Assembly: GCA_036745875.1 (NCBI GenBank)
Contig: DAIOFH010000032.1
Location: forward strand, 1 to 35,219
DNA: 35,219 bases
Direction: 5' to 3'
Source of the DNA: DAIOFH01 sp036745875
GTDB taxonomy: Bacteria > Planctomycetota > SZUA-567
Under the pieces are notes generated by a model, which worked only from the letters and a program-made list of their open reading frames with translations, was not told the origin of the DNA and searched no databases. Within the stretch, counting starts at the first letter, position 1. Every line of letters begins with the position of its first letter. This document shows, in pieces, positions 16,733 to 24,821 of the stretch. The translations under genes and the position numbers were made by a program.

Positions 16733-17585
16733 CTTCTTTTATGCGGCGAGTGGTGGTGAATTGCCGGGTTTTGTCCGTGCGGTAACGCTCGAGGGCGCGG
16801 CTTTGGAAGCCGGCGTTCGAAGCGGCGATATGCTCGATAAGGTTTTTGACGTATGGATCCTGGGCAAGGCCTTTTTCCTCGACCTTGGCGACCGCTTCCA
16901 ACTGGGTGAGGTTGCGCCGATAGAGAAGGCGGTAGGCTTCCTTCAAGGCCTCGACCGAATCGTTCGGTACATTTTTCCGCCTGAGGCCTTCCAGGTTCAG
17001 GGAGCGGACGCGGGTGTTTTCTTTAAAGCCGTCGGCGATGGTGTACGGCGGTATGTCGACCCTGACGCCTGAGGCGGGGGCAACGAAAGACATGGTGCCG
17101 ACCGTGACGAAATGATGGAAAAGGCAGGCTCCGGAAATCCAGGCGTGGTCCTCTATAACCACATGCCCGGCAAGTTGCGTGCTGTTCGTGATGATGACAT
17201 TGTCACCGATGATGCAGTCATGCGCGACATGGACATAGGCCATGATAAGCGCATTGTCGCCGATGACCGTTTTCCCGCCGCCGACTCCCGTGCCGCGGTT
17301 GACGGTGGTGAATTCGCCGATGCGGGAGTTGTTGCCAATGATGAGGTCCGTGTCTTCGCCCTTGTATTTCATGTCCTGTGGGTCGCCGCCGATGGCGGCG
17401 GAGGTATAGATCCGCGTGTCCGAACCGATGGTTGTCCGGGTGACGATATGGCAGTGCGGCATCAGGACGCTGCGATCGCCGATTTTAACATTCGGACCGA
17501 CAACGGCAAATGGCCCTATTTCGACATCTTCGCCAAGCTCGGCAGTGGAATCGACATAGGAACTGGGATGTATTTTACAGCTCAT
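16725..17585 (-). CDS. lpxA: UDP-N-acetylglucosamine O-acyltransferase LpxA
   Basis: This 286-residue hexapeptide-repeat acyltransferase catalyses the first step of lipid A synthesis: transfer of a 3-hydroxyacyl chain from ACP to UDP-GlcNAc. A left-handed beta-helix of I/V-G-x-x-x repeats spans about residues 1-190. The catalytic histidine is H122 in VHVAHDC, and the DPQDMKYKGE segment is diagnostic. The helical C-terminal domain is about 25 residues longer than in E. coli, ending in a basic tail. The frame is open from 17642, but the ATG at 17585 gives the family-standard N-terminus (KIHPSSYVDSTAELGEDVEIGPF). It follows lpxC-fabZ by 80 nt. Confidence 0.95.
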   Translation of the reverse strand: MSCKIHPSSYVDSTAELGEDVEIGPFAVVGPNVKIGDRSVLMPHCHIVTRTTIGSDTRIYTSAAIGGDPQDMKYKGEDTDLIIGNNSRIGEFTTVNRGTGVGGGKTVIGDNALIMAYVHVAHDCIIGDNVIITNSTQLAGHVVIEDHAWISGACLFHHFVTVGTMSFVAPASGVRVDIPPYTIADGFKENTRVRSLNLEGLRRKNVPNDSVEALKEAYRLLYRRNLTQLEAVAKVEEKGLAQDPYVKNLIEHIAASNAGFQSRALERYRTDKTRQFTTTRRIKEDE

Positions 17586-17665
17586 TACTCGTGGATCCTC
17601 AAGAGCAAAATATTTAAATAATAATACATTCAGAATAAACAACCGCTTCCAAAGGCGACAGGGAA

Positions 17666-18961
17666 TTATACCCCCTTGGCACCATCGGCGTCAATAAGCG
17701 CAAATTTAATGAGCGCTTCCACGGTAACGTCCCCGTCGACCGTCGACCAGACGCGCACCACACCTATGCGGCCCTTGAATTTCACCGCCTCCGCATGGAG
17801 ATAGAGCCTGTCGCCAGGCACCACCTGCCGCCGCCACTTTACGTCTTCCGCCGTCATGAGGACGGCGAGCTTGCCCTGGCCGCGAAGTTCGCCGAGCATC
17901 ATGATAGCGCCGGCCTGGGCCATCGCTTCGATCTGCAGGACGCCGGGCATGATGGGTTGGCCGGGGAAATGGCCCTGGAAAAACCCTTCATTGCCGGTGA
18001 GGTTTTTATAGGCGACAATGGATTTTTTCGGCTCCATCTCGACCACGCGGTCGACAAGCAGGAACGGGTAGCGGTGTGGAAGGATGGCGGAAATTTCGCG
18101 GATATCCATGATCCCAGTGGGATTTTCCGATTTTGTCAACGCTTTGGCGAGGGCCTGCACAAGTTCAGTGTTCAAACGGTGGCCGCTCTTGGAGGCAATG
18201 ATATGGACCCCAAGACGCCGGTTGAGGAGCGACAGGTCGCCGATGATATCGAGGATCTTGTGGCGGATGCATTCGTCGGGAAAACGCAGTTGATTGTCGA
18301 CGATTTCGTCCGCGTCGAGGATAATGGTGTTTCGCGGGTTCGCGCCTTTCCCAAGGCCTGCCGCAAGCATGGCGTCGGCGTGCTGCTTCATGACAAATGT
18401 GCGGGCGGGCGCGAGGTCTTCGGGGAAATTGTTGTAATTGAGCTGATAGTTCAATGCGCCCTGTGCGTGTTTGGATTCCTTGTAATCAAGGATGTACGTA
18501 ACGGAAAAACGGCCGTCCGCCGAAGGATAGGCGACAATGCCGGCTTCGGCCGTGCCGACGGAGATGGGTTCCTTGGGAATGAATACTTTCTTGGGGGAAT
18601 CCTGTTCGACCAGTCCGGCGGCAAGGATGCCCTTGACGAAATCGATGGCCGACCCGTCGAGGCCGGGGATTTCAGGGCCGTCCACCTCGATAAGGAGATT
18701 GTCGACGCCAATGCCCCAGGCGGCGGCGAGAAGATGTTCGACGGTCGACACTTCGCCATCGCCGATCCCGAGGGAATTGTAAAAACCGGTACCCTTGGCA
18801 AGGGAAGGGCGGAGCCGCTCCTCTCCCTTCGCTGTTTTGATAACCAGACCGGCGTCAGCGACCAGTGGTTTCAGTATTACTTTCGCTTCGGTGCCGGAGT
18901 GCAGGCCGATACCGCTGAAAACCGCTTCCTTGGCGATTGTCTTTTGTTTCTCAACCGTCAT
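17666..18961 (-). CDS. lpxC/fabZ: LpxC-FabZ fusion: UDP-3-O-acyl-GlcNAc deacetylase / 3-hydroxyacyl-ACP dehydratase
   Basis: The 431-residue fusion combines the committed, zinc-dependent deacetylase of lipid A synthesis (about residues 1-283) with the FabZ hot-dog dehydratase of fatty acid elongation (about 286-431). LpxC zinc ligands are H76 (VEHLLAA), H234 and D238 (RHKILDIIGD); the catalytic histidine is H261 (SGHRLNT). FabZ has HRYPFLLVDRV (296-306) and the catalytic H331 and E345 in GHFPGQPIMPGVLQIE. Both active sites are intact. The frame opens at 18997, but GGAGAA sits 6 nt before the ATG at 18961, which gives the normal LpxC N-terminus (KTIAKEAVFSGIGLHSG) and overlaps the lpxD stop by 11 nt. 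Fusion ties the 3-hydroxyacyl-ACP branch point to lipid A flux. Confidence 0.96.
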   Translation of the reverse strand: MTVEKQKTIAKEAVFSGIGLHSGTEAKVILKPLVADAGLVIKTAKGEERLRPSLAKGTGFYNSLGIGDGEVSTVEHLLAAAWGIGVDNLLIEVDGPEIPGLDGSAIDFVKGILAAGLVEQDSPKKVFIPKEPISVGTAEAGIVAYPSADGRFSVTYILDYKESKHAQGALNYQLNYNNFPEDLAPARTFVMKQHADAMLAAGLGKGANPRNTIILDADEIVDNQLRFPDECIRHKILDIIGDLSLLNRRLGVHIIASKSGHRLNTELVQALAKALTKSENPTGIMDIREISAILPHRYPFLLVDRVVEMEPKKSIVAYKNLTGNEGFFQGHFPGQPIMPGVLQIEAMAQAGAIMMLGELRGQGKLAVLMTAEDVKWRRQVVPGDRLYLHAEAVKFKGRIGVVRVWSTVDGDVTVEALIKFALIDADGAKGV

Positions 18962-20018
18962 TATTCTTCTTCTCCAATTCTGTAAGCCGTGCCTCAAGCG
19001 CCTTGACAGTCTTTTTCAGTTTGCCGAGAGACTTGATGTTTTGCCATTCCTTCAATTGTTCGCGCATCGGCTTGGCGGGCGAATCGATCCAGACCAGGTT
19101 TTCCTTTTCAACTCCGGCCTCCGCGCCGGGAACGTTTTTGCTTATCGCCGATTGACCAACGACGGTAATTTGGTCGCCAATGGTGATATGGCCGACCATT
19201 GCGGCTTGCCCGCCCATCTGGACGCCATTGCCGACGGTGGCCGAACCGGCTATGCCGACCTGCGCCGCGAAGGCGCACAGCCGACCGATCTTGACATTAT
19301 GCGCGATTTGAATGAGGTTGTCGAGTTTTGTTCCCGCTCCGATGCGTGTCTCGCCGAACCGCGCCCTGTCGATCGTGGTGTTCGCGCCAATTTCCACGTC
19401 GTCTTCAATCACCACCGTCCCGGCCTGGACAATTTTATAATAGCCCGTGCCGGTCCAGGCAAAACCGAAACCGTCCGAGCCGATGACCGCCCCGGCGTGG
19501 ATGATGCAGCTGGAACCGATTGTAACCCGGTGGTAGACCGTCACCTTTGGATAGATCAGGCAGTTTGCGCCGATTTTCGATTCTTCGCCGATATAGGTTT
19601 GGGGGTAGAGTATGGTGTTGTCGCCAATGTGGACGCCATCCGCGATGACACTGCACGCGCCGATGGATACGTCTTTCCCCAGTGTGACGTCTTGGCCGAT
19701 TATTGCTGTGGGGTGAATGCCGGGAAGCGGTCGGGGCGGCGGCGGAAGGATGTATTCAGCCGCCTTGGCAAACGCGAGGTCGGGTTTTTCCGCCTCGATA
19801 AGGGCGGCGGGCGATTCAGTCACGCCGGGACCGACAATCACCACACCGGCTTTGGTGGTTGCGAGAAGATCCTTGTACCCGGCATTGGCAAGAAAGGAAA
19901 CATCGCCGGAACCCGCTTCGGAAAGGCCGGAGACCCCGGAGATGACAATCCCGGGGTCGCCCTTGATAACTTTGGCGCCAAGACGGGCTGCCAAATCTCC
20001 TAAAGTCATTTCAGCCAT
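18951..20018 (-). CDS. lpxD: UDP-3-O-acylglucosamine N-acyltransferase LpxD
   Basis: The 355-residue enzyme adds the second hydroxyacyl chain in lipid A synthesis. The N-terminal uridine-binding domain (about 1-95, with the GVSGLSEAGSGDVSFLANAGY block) precedes a left-handed beta-helix (about 100-310). The catalytic histidine is H240 in NLIQIAHNV. Residues after about 325 form a coiled-coil tail (LKKTVKALEARLTELEKK). I start it at 20018, where GGA lies 7 nt before the ATG; a second in-frame ATG at 20009 is possible. The stop overlaps the lpxC-fabZ start. Upstream is a long inverted repeat separating it from skp. Confidence 0.95.
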   Translation of the reverse strand: MAEMTLGDLAARLGAKVIKGDPGIVISGVSGLSEAGSGDVSFLANAGYKDLLATTKAGVVIVGPGVTESPAALIEAEKPDLAFAKAAEYILPPPPRPLPGIHPTAIIGQDVTLGKDVSIGACSVIADGVHIGDNTILYPQTYIGEESKIGANCLIYPKVTVYHRVTIGSSCIIHAGAVIGSDGFGFAWTGTGYYKIVQAGTVVIEDDVEIGANTTIDRARFGETRIGAGTKLDNLIQIAHNVKIGRLCAFAAQVGIAGSATVGNGVQMGGQAAMVGHITIGDQITVVGQSAISKNVPGAEAGVEKENLVWIDSPAKPMREQLKEWQNIKSLGKLKKTVKALEARLTELEKKNNDG

Positions 20019-20035
20019 ATTTTGTCCAGTTTTAA

Positions 20036-20148
20036 ATTTAACACAGAGAACACGAAGGACAACAGAGGGCATTAGAGAACCTCTTAATGAATAACTTAGG
20101 AAATTCTCTGTGTTCTCTGTGGCCTCCTCCGTGTTCTCTGTGTTTTAA
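20036..20148. repeat. long inverted repeat with CACAGAGAACAC core between skp and lpxD
   Basis: The arms 20036-20079 and 20103-20148 are reverse complements with only a few mismatches and a 2-nt gap. Their outer ends share a perfect AACACAGAGAACACG core. The right arm also holds three direct TTCTCTGTG-type copies. The whole unit fills the spacer between the skp stop (20175) and the lpxD start (20018). It would fold into a long hairpin in an skp-lpxD transcript and looks like a dispersed genomic repeat. Confidence 0.7.
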
Positions 20149-20174
20149 AAACCCTTTCGGGAGGATTTACCTGC

Positions 20175-20828
20175 TTAGAGAGGATTGTTCTGGGGATCCT
20201 GTTTGTAACGCTGGTAATTGTGGTTCAGCAGGTCTGTAATGGTTCGTGTGAGGTTGGCCCGGTCATTGACGTACTGGATTCGGCGCATGAGTATTTCCTG
20301 CTGTACCGCCATCGGATCCATGGACTGTATGGCTTCTTCGGAAAGGCTGGGATCCGGCGCGGCGATGATGATGTCGTAGTTGTAGTGCTCGGCGATGATG
20401 CGGCAGGCGCGCTGGAAGGCGGCATACATGTTTTGCCAGAAGCCGGCCTCTTCGTCTCGTATGCGGCGGCCGAAATCTTCCTGCATGGACTGGACTTCGA
20501 CTTTCGCCGTTTCGATTTCCATCATGGATTTGCGCCAGGCGGGGGTGTTGACGGGTTTAAGGGGGTTGTTCTGGAGGGCGCGTTCCATTTCCTGGATGCG
20601 GGTAATCTCCGCTTCGATTTTCTGCTGGTCGGGTTGGAACTGCGTCCGCAGACGATCTTCTGTTTCCTTGGCATACTGGTAATTTTTAAATACCTGCTGG
20701 AAAAAAACAACGCCTATGCGCTTGGTTTCCGGGACCTGCTGCTGCGGTGCCGCTTCGCCAGCATAGGAAAAACCAGCCATCACAACCGCCATTACGGCGC
20801 AACCAAGAAACAGCTTCACCTTCGACAT
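20175..20828 (-). CDS. skp: periplasmic chaperone, Skp/OmpH family
   Basis: The 217-residue protein has a clean signal peptide (residues 1-20, core LFLGCAVMAVVMAGFSYA) and then the OmpH pattern: a short strand IGVVFFQQVF followed by long charged helices (about 60-150) that form the tentacle-like coiled coil. A C-terminal helix extends beyond the usual Skp length. Skp holds unfolded outer-membrane proteins for BamA. The frame is open from 20891, but AGGAGA lies 8 nt before the ATG at 20828, directly ahead of the signal peptide. It follows bamA in the same direction, though a strong terminator separates them. Confidence 0.85.
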   Translation of the reverse strand: MSKVKLFLGCAVMAVVMAGFSYAGEAAPQQQVPETKRIGVVFFQQVFKNYQYAKETEDRLRTQFQPDQQKIEAEITRIQEMERALQNNPLKPVNTPAWRKSMMEIETAKVEVQSMQEDFGRRIRDEEAGFWQNMYAAFQRACRIIAEHYNYDIIIAAPDPSLSEEAIQSMDPMAVQQEILMRRIQYVNDRANLTRTITDLLNHNYQRYKQDPQNNPL

Positions 20829-21202
20829 TATTCTTTTCTCCTTGAACGCGTTTGAAAATACATGAACGTATTTTTCAGGCCATTGTTTCATCTGTCCACA
20901 TAGAGGCTGAAAACACGCATTGTCTTTTATTTTTTTATTCCAGGCCCATTATCATCGAACAAGCGGGCGGCCATTGTACAAAAACAACATCCCGCTGATC
21001 GGCTGTATGCCCGTCAGCGTCGAGTCAACTTTGATCGGCCATCCATCCATTATACTATAGCTACCAATCGCCAACGCAAGGAAAATTGCGAATAAATCCC
21101 GCAATGATGCCTGGCGGACGGAACAATTGACGCAAAAAAAATAAAATCCGGGCAAGTTCCTGAAAACTTGCCCGAACGACAACATATACTGTAGGTCCAA
21201 CG
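20829..21202. other. spacer between bamA and skp with terminator and possible promoter
   Basis: This 374-bp gap contains the bamA terminator (21133-21174) and, on the minus strand, a TATAAT hexamer at 21049-21054. A possible -35 TTGCGT at 21074-21079 gives a long 19-bp spacer. The remainder up to the skp ribosome-binding site shows no gene or clear structure. The skp-lpx transcript probably starts here. Confidence 0.4.
21133..21174 (-). terminator. rho-independent terminator of bamA
   Basis: On the minus strand a perfect 10-bp stem, CGGGCAAGTT with AACTTGCCCG (21149-21158 and 21165-21174) and a 6-nt loop, is followed by GATTTTATTTTTTTT. It is the most textbook terminator in the window. It begins about 30 nt after the bamA stop and uncouples bamA from skp. 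Confidence 0.93.
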
Positions 21203-23875
21203 CTAGAACAGGGCACCCATGGTGAACTGGAAGCGCTGGGTTTCATCCCCGTTCTTCTTGCTGATCGGGAAGGAGTAGTACAATCTAACCGGCAGGGGGC
21301 CAAGAGGCGTCTTTACGTGCAGACCCATACCCCATGAGGTTCTGAATTTCCTGTCGGTGTTGGAGACGAGGTAGCCGTGCTTGTCGACCAAATTCCCGGC
21401 GGCATCGGCATGGCCTTTCGTCGAATACTTCGGATCGCCGGCATAGCGCCATACTGCGCCGGTGTCAAGGAAGATACTGCCTCGAATCAGCCTTTCCCAG
21501 ATCGGGAAGAAGAGCTCTGCAGACAAGGTGGTCATGGCTTCGCCGCCAATTTCGTTGTTGAACTGGTCCCTCGGCGACACACCGCGGAAATCGAAGCCGC
21601 GCAGAGACCCGACGCCGCCCAGGTGGAAGCGTTCGTAGTACGGCACCTCGTTCGAATAATCCTGGTCGCCCGACTTGCCGTCGCCGCGTCCATACGCTTT
21701 GGCGATCGCTGCGTCCGCTTTCAGGCCAAGCGTCCAGTTGCGATCCTGGTTGTCGGTAAAGAAAGGAATAAAGTATTGCATGGACAGGAACGCGCGCCAG
21801 AAATCCTTGGAACTTCCGGCCGCCCTGCCTGCGAGTTCGCCGCTCACACTCGCCAGAGCGCCCCTGGTCGGTTCGAAAACGCTGTCGCGGGAGTCATAGG
21901 TGACGTCCGCCATCCAGCGGCTGACATTGTGCGTGCCCTTCTGGCGGATATATTCCCAGCCATAGCCGTCGTATTCCTTGCCTCCCCAGACGTATTTCTC
22001 CTGCATCTTGCTGAGGTTGACCATCTCGAACTTATAACCGAGGGATGCCGTGAGATCCTTCATGCCGAACAGGCGCTTGCCGAAGGAGAGGGAAGCGCCG
22101 TAACGCCTTTCCTCGTAGTCGTCGTAATCGTATTCGGAGAAGAAGCCGGTGAACGACATGCTGATCGGCTTACCGAATATCCAGGGATTGGTGAAATTGA
22201 TGTTGTAGTTCTGCGAGTCGGAGCCGGCCGAGACGTTGGCGGAAAAGCTCTGGCCCGCGCCCCTGAACGATTTGCCGGTGTAGAAGTCGCGGAAGGTTTT
22301 CGGCCTGTCCCTATAGTCGAAGTTTTTCTGCGACAGTCCAATCGTGCCGACGACGTTTTCCGTCGAGGAGACGCCGACGCCGGCGGTGATGCGGCCTGTG
22401 GAGGCTTCTTCAAGTTCGGCGACCATGATGGCGCGGTCGGGAGCGGAACCTTCTCTAAGTTCGATCTTCGGCCTTTCCTTGAAATAGCCGAGGTTTTCAA
22501 TATTTTCTTTGGAACGGTTGAATTTCCGGGAATCGACCTTTTCGCCCGGGAAGAGTTCGAACTCCCTGAGGACGACCACTTCCTTGGTGGTGGACAAGCC
22601 GGTGATGCGCACGCCTTCGACAATGACTTCCGGGCTTTCCTCAATGCGGAAGGTCACGTCCATGACGAGGCCTTCCTCCGTCACTTCCGGTTCCGGGAGG
22701 ACGCGAGTGAAGTAGCGGGAGTTCGGCGCCTGGCCGTAAACGTCCCTGATTTTCCTGGCGTCTTCCTGGATGGTGATCGGGCTGTATACGCCGCCCGGCA
22801 TGGTGCTGATAAGGGCGCGGATACTTTCCTCCGGGGCGAGGCTGGTGGCGACAAAGTCGAAATCAACCCTGCCGATGTGGTATTGTTCACCTTCTTCGAT
22901 ATCCACATAGATGTACACGTCCCGCCGCTGCCACCTGCTTTTCGGCGTATTGGCGGTGATCTGGAAGGGGCGTTCTATGACGCGGACGTCGAGGTGGCCT
23001 TTGTCCAGATAGGACATGCGGATGCGCTCGAGGTCACGCTCGAAGGCGCGGCGCAGATACTTGCCGCGCGAAATAATACCGGATCGCTTGGTCTCCATCT
23101 TGGCAAGGAGTTCCTTGCGCGTGAAAACGGTATTGCCGCGGAACTGGATGTCTGCGACATAAAGGCGGCCGCCTTCTTCTATGTTGTAGATAACCCTGAC
23201 GCCGTCCTCGAACGGTTCGACTTCGACAGATACTTCGCCGAAATAGTAGTATTCGCGGTGCAGATAATCTTCGATGGCGCGGCGGTCGCGGTTGCCTTTG
23301 CCCGCGTCGAAGCGTTCGCCGACTTTTGTTTCAATGAGGGTTCTGAGTTTTCTGGTCTTGATCTGCTTGTTGCCGCCGAAGTCGATGCGGCGGACGATGT
23401 CTTTTTCGCGGACGACGACGGTGATTTTGACGCCGCCGTTGACGAAATCCTTGCGGATCTGGATGTCGTCAAACACTCCCATCGCGCCGAGGCGCTGGAA
23501 GTCGCCGTCTAGGGTGGTTTCGTTGAGGGGATGGCCGACTCTCGTCGACATGCGGTAGCGCACCTGTTCCGGCGTCGTGGTGATGGTGTTCAGGACTTCG
23601 ATTTCGGTGACCATCAACCCCTGGGCGTCGGGTCCTTCGACAGAGGAATTAGGTGCGTAGTTGCTCGACTCCGTAGAGCCGTATTCTTCGGCGCTGTAAG
23701 CATCGGGGCTGTAAGCATCGGGTTGCATGCCCGGTTCCGGGCCGTAGTCGTATACTTCTTCATCTGTAAAATAGTCGTCGTAACCGATTTCCCCGGCGCA
23801 CACCGCCGACGGATGAAAACCGATGGCAAGACAAAAGGCTAGTACCGCGAGCCAAAGTCTCGATTTACAGGACAT
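21203..23875 (-). CDS. bamA: outer membrane protein assembly factor BamA
   Basis: This 890-residue Omp85 protein inserts beta-barrel proteins into the outer membrane. A signal peptide (about 1-27) is followed by an acidic, tyrosine-rich linker (about 28-80) not usual for BamA. Five POTRA domains span about 85-490 (first at LMVTEIEVLNTITTTPEQV, fifth at VEGVRITGLSTTKEVV). The C-terminal 16-stranded barrel carries the L6 motif in GSLRGFDFRG and ends in the aromatic beta-signal FQFTMGALF. I start at 23875, which places the signal peptide at the N-terminus after a G-rich ribosome-binding site; the frame is open to 23941. The linker contains a 15-bp tandem duplication (23693-23722). It is followed by its own terminator. 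Confidence 0.96.
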   Translation of the reverse strand: MSCKSRLWLAVLAFCLAIGFHPSAVCAGEIGYDDYFTDEEVYDYGPEPGMQPDAYSPDAYSAEEYGSTESSNYAPNSSVEGPDAQGLMVTEIEVLNTITTTPEQVRYRMSTRVGHPLNETTLDGDFQRLGAMGVFDDIQIRKDFVNGGVKITVVVREKDIVRRIDFGGNKQIKTRKLRTLIETKVGERFDAGKGNRDRRAIEDYLHREYYYFGEVSVEVEPFEDGVRVIYNIEEGGRLYVADIQFRGNTVFTRKELLAKMETKRSGIISRGKYLRRAFERDLERIRMSYLDKGHLDVRVIERPFQITANTPKSRWQRRDVYIYVDIEEGEQYHIGRVDFDFVATSLAPEESIRALISTMPGGVYSPITIQEDARKIRDVYGQAPNSRYFTRVLPEPEVTEEGLVMDVTFRIEESPEVIVEGVRITGLSTTKEVVVLREFELFPGEKVDSRKFNRSKENIENLGYFKERPKIELREGSAPDRAIMVAELEEASTGRITAGVGVSSTENVVGTIGLSQKNFDYRDRPKTFRDFYTGKSFRGAGQSFSANVSAGSDSQNYNINFTNPWIFGKPISMSFTGFFSEYDYDDYEERRYGASLSFGKRLFGMKDLTASLGYKFEMVNLSKMQEKYVWGGKEYDGYGWEYIRQKGTHNVSRWMADVTYDSRDSVFEPTRGALASVSGELAGRAAGSSKDFWRAFLSMQYFIPFFTDNQDRNWTLGLKADAAIAKAYGRGDGKSGDQDYSNEVPYYERFHLGGVGSLRGFDFRGVSPRDQFNNEIGGEAMTTLSAELFFPIWERLIRGSIFLDTGAVWRYAGDPKYSTKGHADAAGNLVDKHGYLVSNTDRKFRTSWGMGLHVKTPLGPLPVRLYYSFPISKKNGDETQRFQFTMGALF
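23693..23722 (-). repeat. 15-bp tandem duplication inside the bamA linker
   Basis: Two exact, adjacent copies of GCTGTAAGCATCGGG (plus-strand reading) encode a duplicated five-residue PDAYS unit in the acidic tyrosine-rich linker before POTRA1. The frame is kept, so copy-number change would only alter linker length. Confidence 0.8.
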
Positions 23876-24282
23876 TCGCAACCCCCCATGCCGTCCGGCC
23901 AAAAGTTTTGGCGGCAAAAAGCTTATCTGTCGCCGAAACACTGTTTTCCTTTTGTGAAAAATACAGACCAGGCCGTGAGCATGATATACTGTACTTATAT
24001 GTATTATCCATAGTTAGTAATCTGCCTGGCACATTGAAACCCCCCTCGTAAAATTTATTAGAGGTCATGACAATGTGTTTATCGGACTTATTCTCCATTC
24101 GCTACAGCAAAACCGGGTAAAAGAGCGGTTTTTATCGGCGTTCTCCCACCCCCTTGCCTGTTATTCATACTCGCTGCCGGAACCGAAGGAGCGGCATGGC
24201 ATAAAAACAGGACAAGAGCCCGGTGCGCATTGGTTTACGCAGGCCACCATTATATGAATAACACCAAACCCGCGCAATGAAT

Positions 24283-24371
24283 AACCGAAACTTTCCGGTT
24301 GTCAGTGAATCACCGTGTTTTCGAGGCACTTGCGTATCATGCAAGTCCGGCGTGGCAATGTGCTAACATTG
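24283..24371 (+). promoter_or_regulatory. three consecutive hairpins, possible structured RNA or operator array
   Basis: Three perfect short stems follow each other: AACCG/CGGTT (24283-24287, 24296-24300), ACTTGC/GCAAGT (24328-24333, 24341-24346) and CAATGT/ACATTG (24356-24361, 24366-24371). Loops are 8, 7 and 4 nt. They lie in the non-coding gap upstream of the exopolysaccharide operon. They could be part of a leader RNA, a small RNA or protein-binding dyads; nothing decides between these. Confidence 0.3.
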
Positions 24372-24672
24372 TGGTATTTGAAGATTGCAATTTGTGTTAT
24401 TTGTGTTTGATGTCAGATAGTTACAGATATTATCCTTTAGGGTAATAGCTGTTTGTGTATCAGATTTATTTATTGTAAAAATAGACAAAAAACAAATTTT
24501 TTATGCGAGACACTTATCAATTCATATCGGAAATATCCCAGTTTTACCGAAGCATTTTGCGAAAACAACGACCGGCATTCGCTGCGAGCCTCGCCCTAAT
24601 CATGCTAAGCATTTGGAATTGCACTTTTTCCAACAAGAATATCGGTTTTTCCGTCGATAAAGATTATTGAAT

Positions 24673-24742
24673 GGTGTGATCGTGGAACTGGCATAAGGAT
24701 TATGATCCTGTATGTGACAGTTTCTTAAGGAACAATCACACC
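24673..24742 (+). promoter_or_regulatory. predicted three-way-junction leader RNA ahead of the exopolysaccharide operon
   Basis: An 8-bp closing stem, GGTGTGAT (24673-24680) with ATCACACC (24735-24742), encloses two hairpins: AGGAT-TATG-ATCCT (24696-24709) and GTTTC-TTAA-GGAAC (24720-24733, one G-U pair). A second GGAAC at 24684-24688 could pair with GTTTC instead, giving an alternative fold. It ends 79 nt before the start codon. I cannot match it to a known riboswitch class, including the cyclic-di-GMP ones. A switch or protein-binding leader is inferred from structure alone. Confidence 0.35.
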
Positions 24743-24821
24743 TGGAGACTTCCGCAGTGTCCGCGTGTTTTCCGCAGATGTACGGGTGAACCGTTCGCGA
24801 AAAACGCTATAAGGGATCAGC

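Larger units (their letters stand above)
23876..24821. other. 946-bp divergent intergenic region between bamA and the exopolysaccharide operon
   Basis: No gene is supported here; the short frames lack ribosome-binding sites. The region should hold the bamA promoter (left half, minus strand) and the promoter of the plus-strand exopolysaccharide operon. A weak plus-strand candidate is TTGATG (24407-24412) with TATTAT (24428-24433), spacer only 15 bp. I found no good sigma54 or perfect sigma70 match. The segments 24283-24371 and 24673-24742 have strong potential for RNA structure and are listed separately. If transcription starts near 24440, the operon would have a leader of about 380 nt. Confidence 0.5.

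Noticed and set aside
17795..20003. Long open frames opposite lpxC-fabZ and lpxD (about 400 codons each)
   Set aside because: Both mirror conserved genes whose catalytic residues are intact on the minus strand.
21377..23512. A 711-codon open frame on the plus strand opposite bamA
   Set aside because: It is exactly antisense to the well-supported bamA gene and has a composition typical of mirrored GC-rich codons, with no ribosome-binding site or recognisable domain.
24075..24257. A 60-codon open frame in the bamA/operon gap
   Set aside because: No ribosome-binding site, no recognisable feature, and it lies in AT-rich sequence; more likely chance.
24341..24380. A TGGCA-containing stretch that might be a sigma54 promoter
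   Set aside because: The downstream -12 GC element is not at the required spacing.
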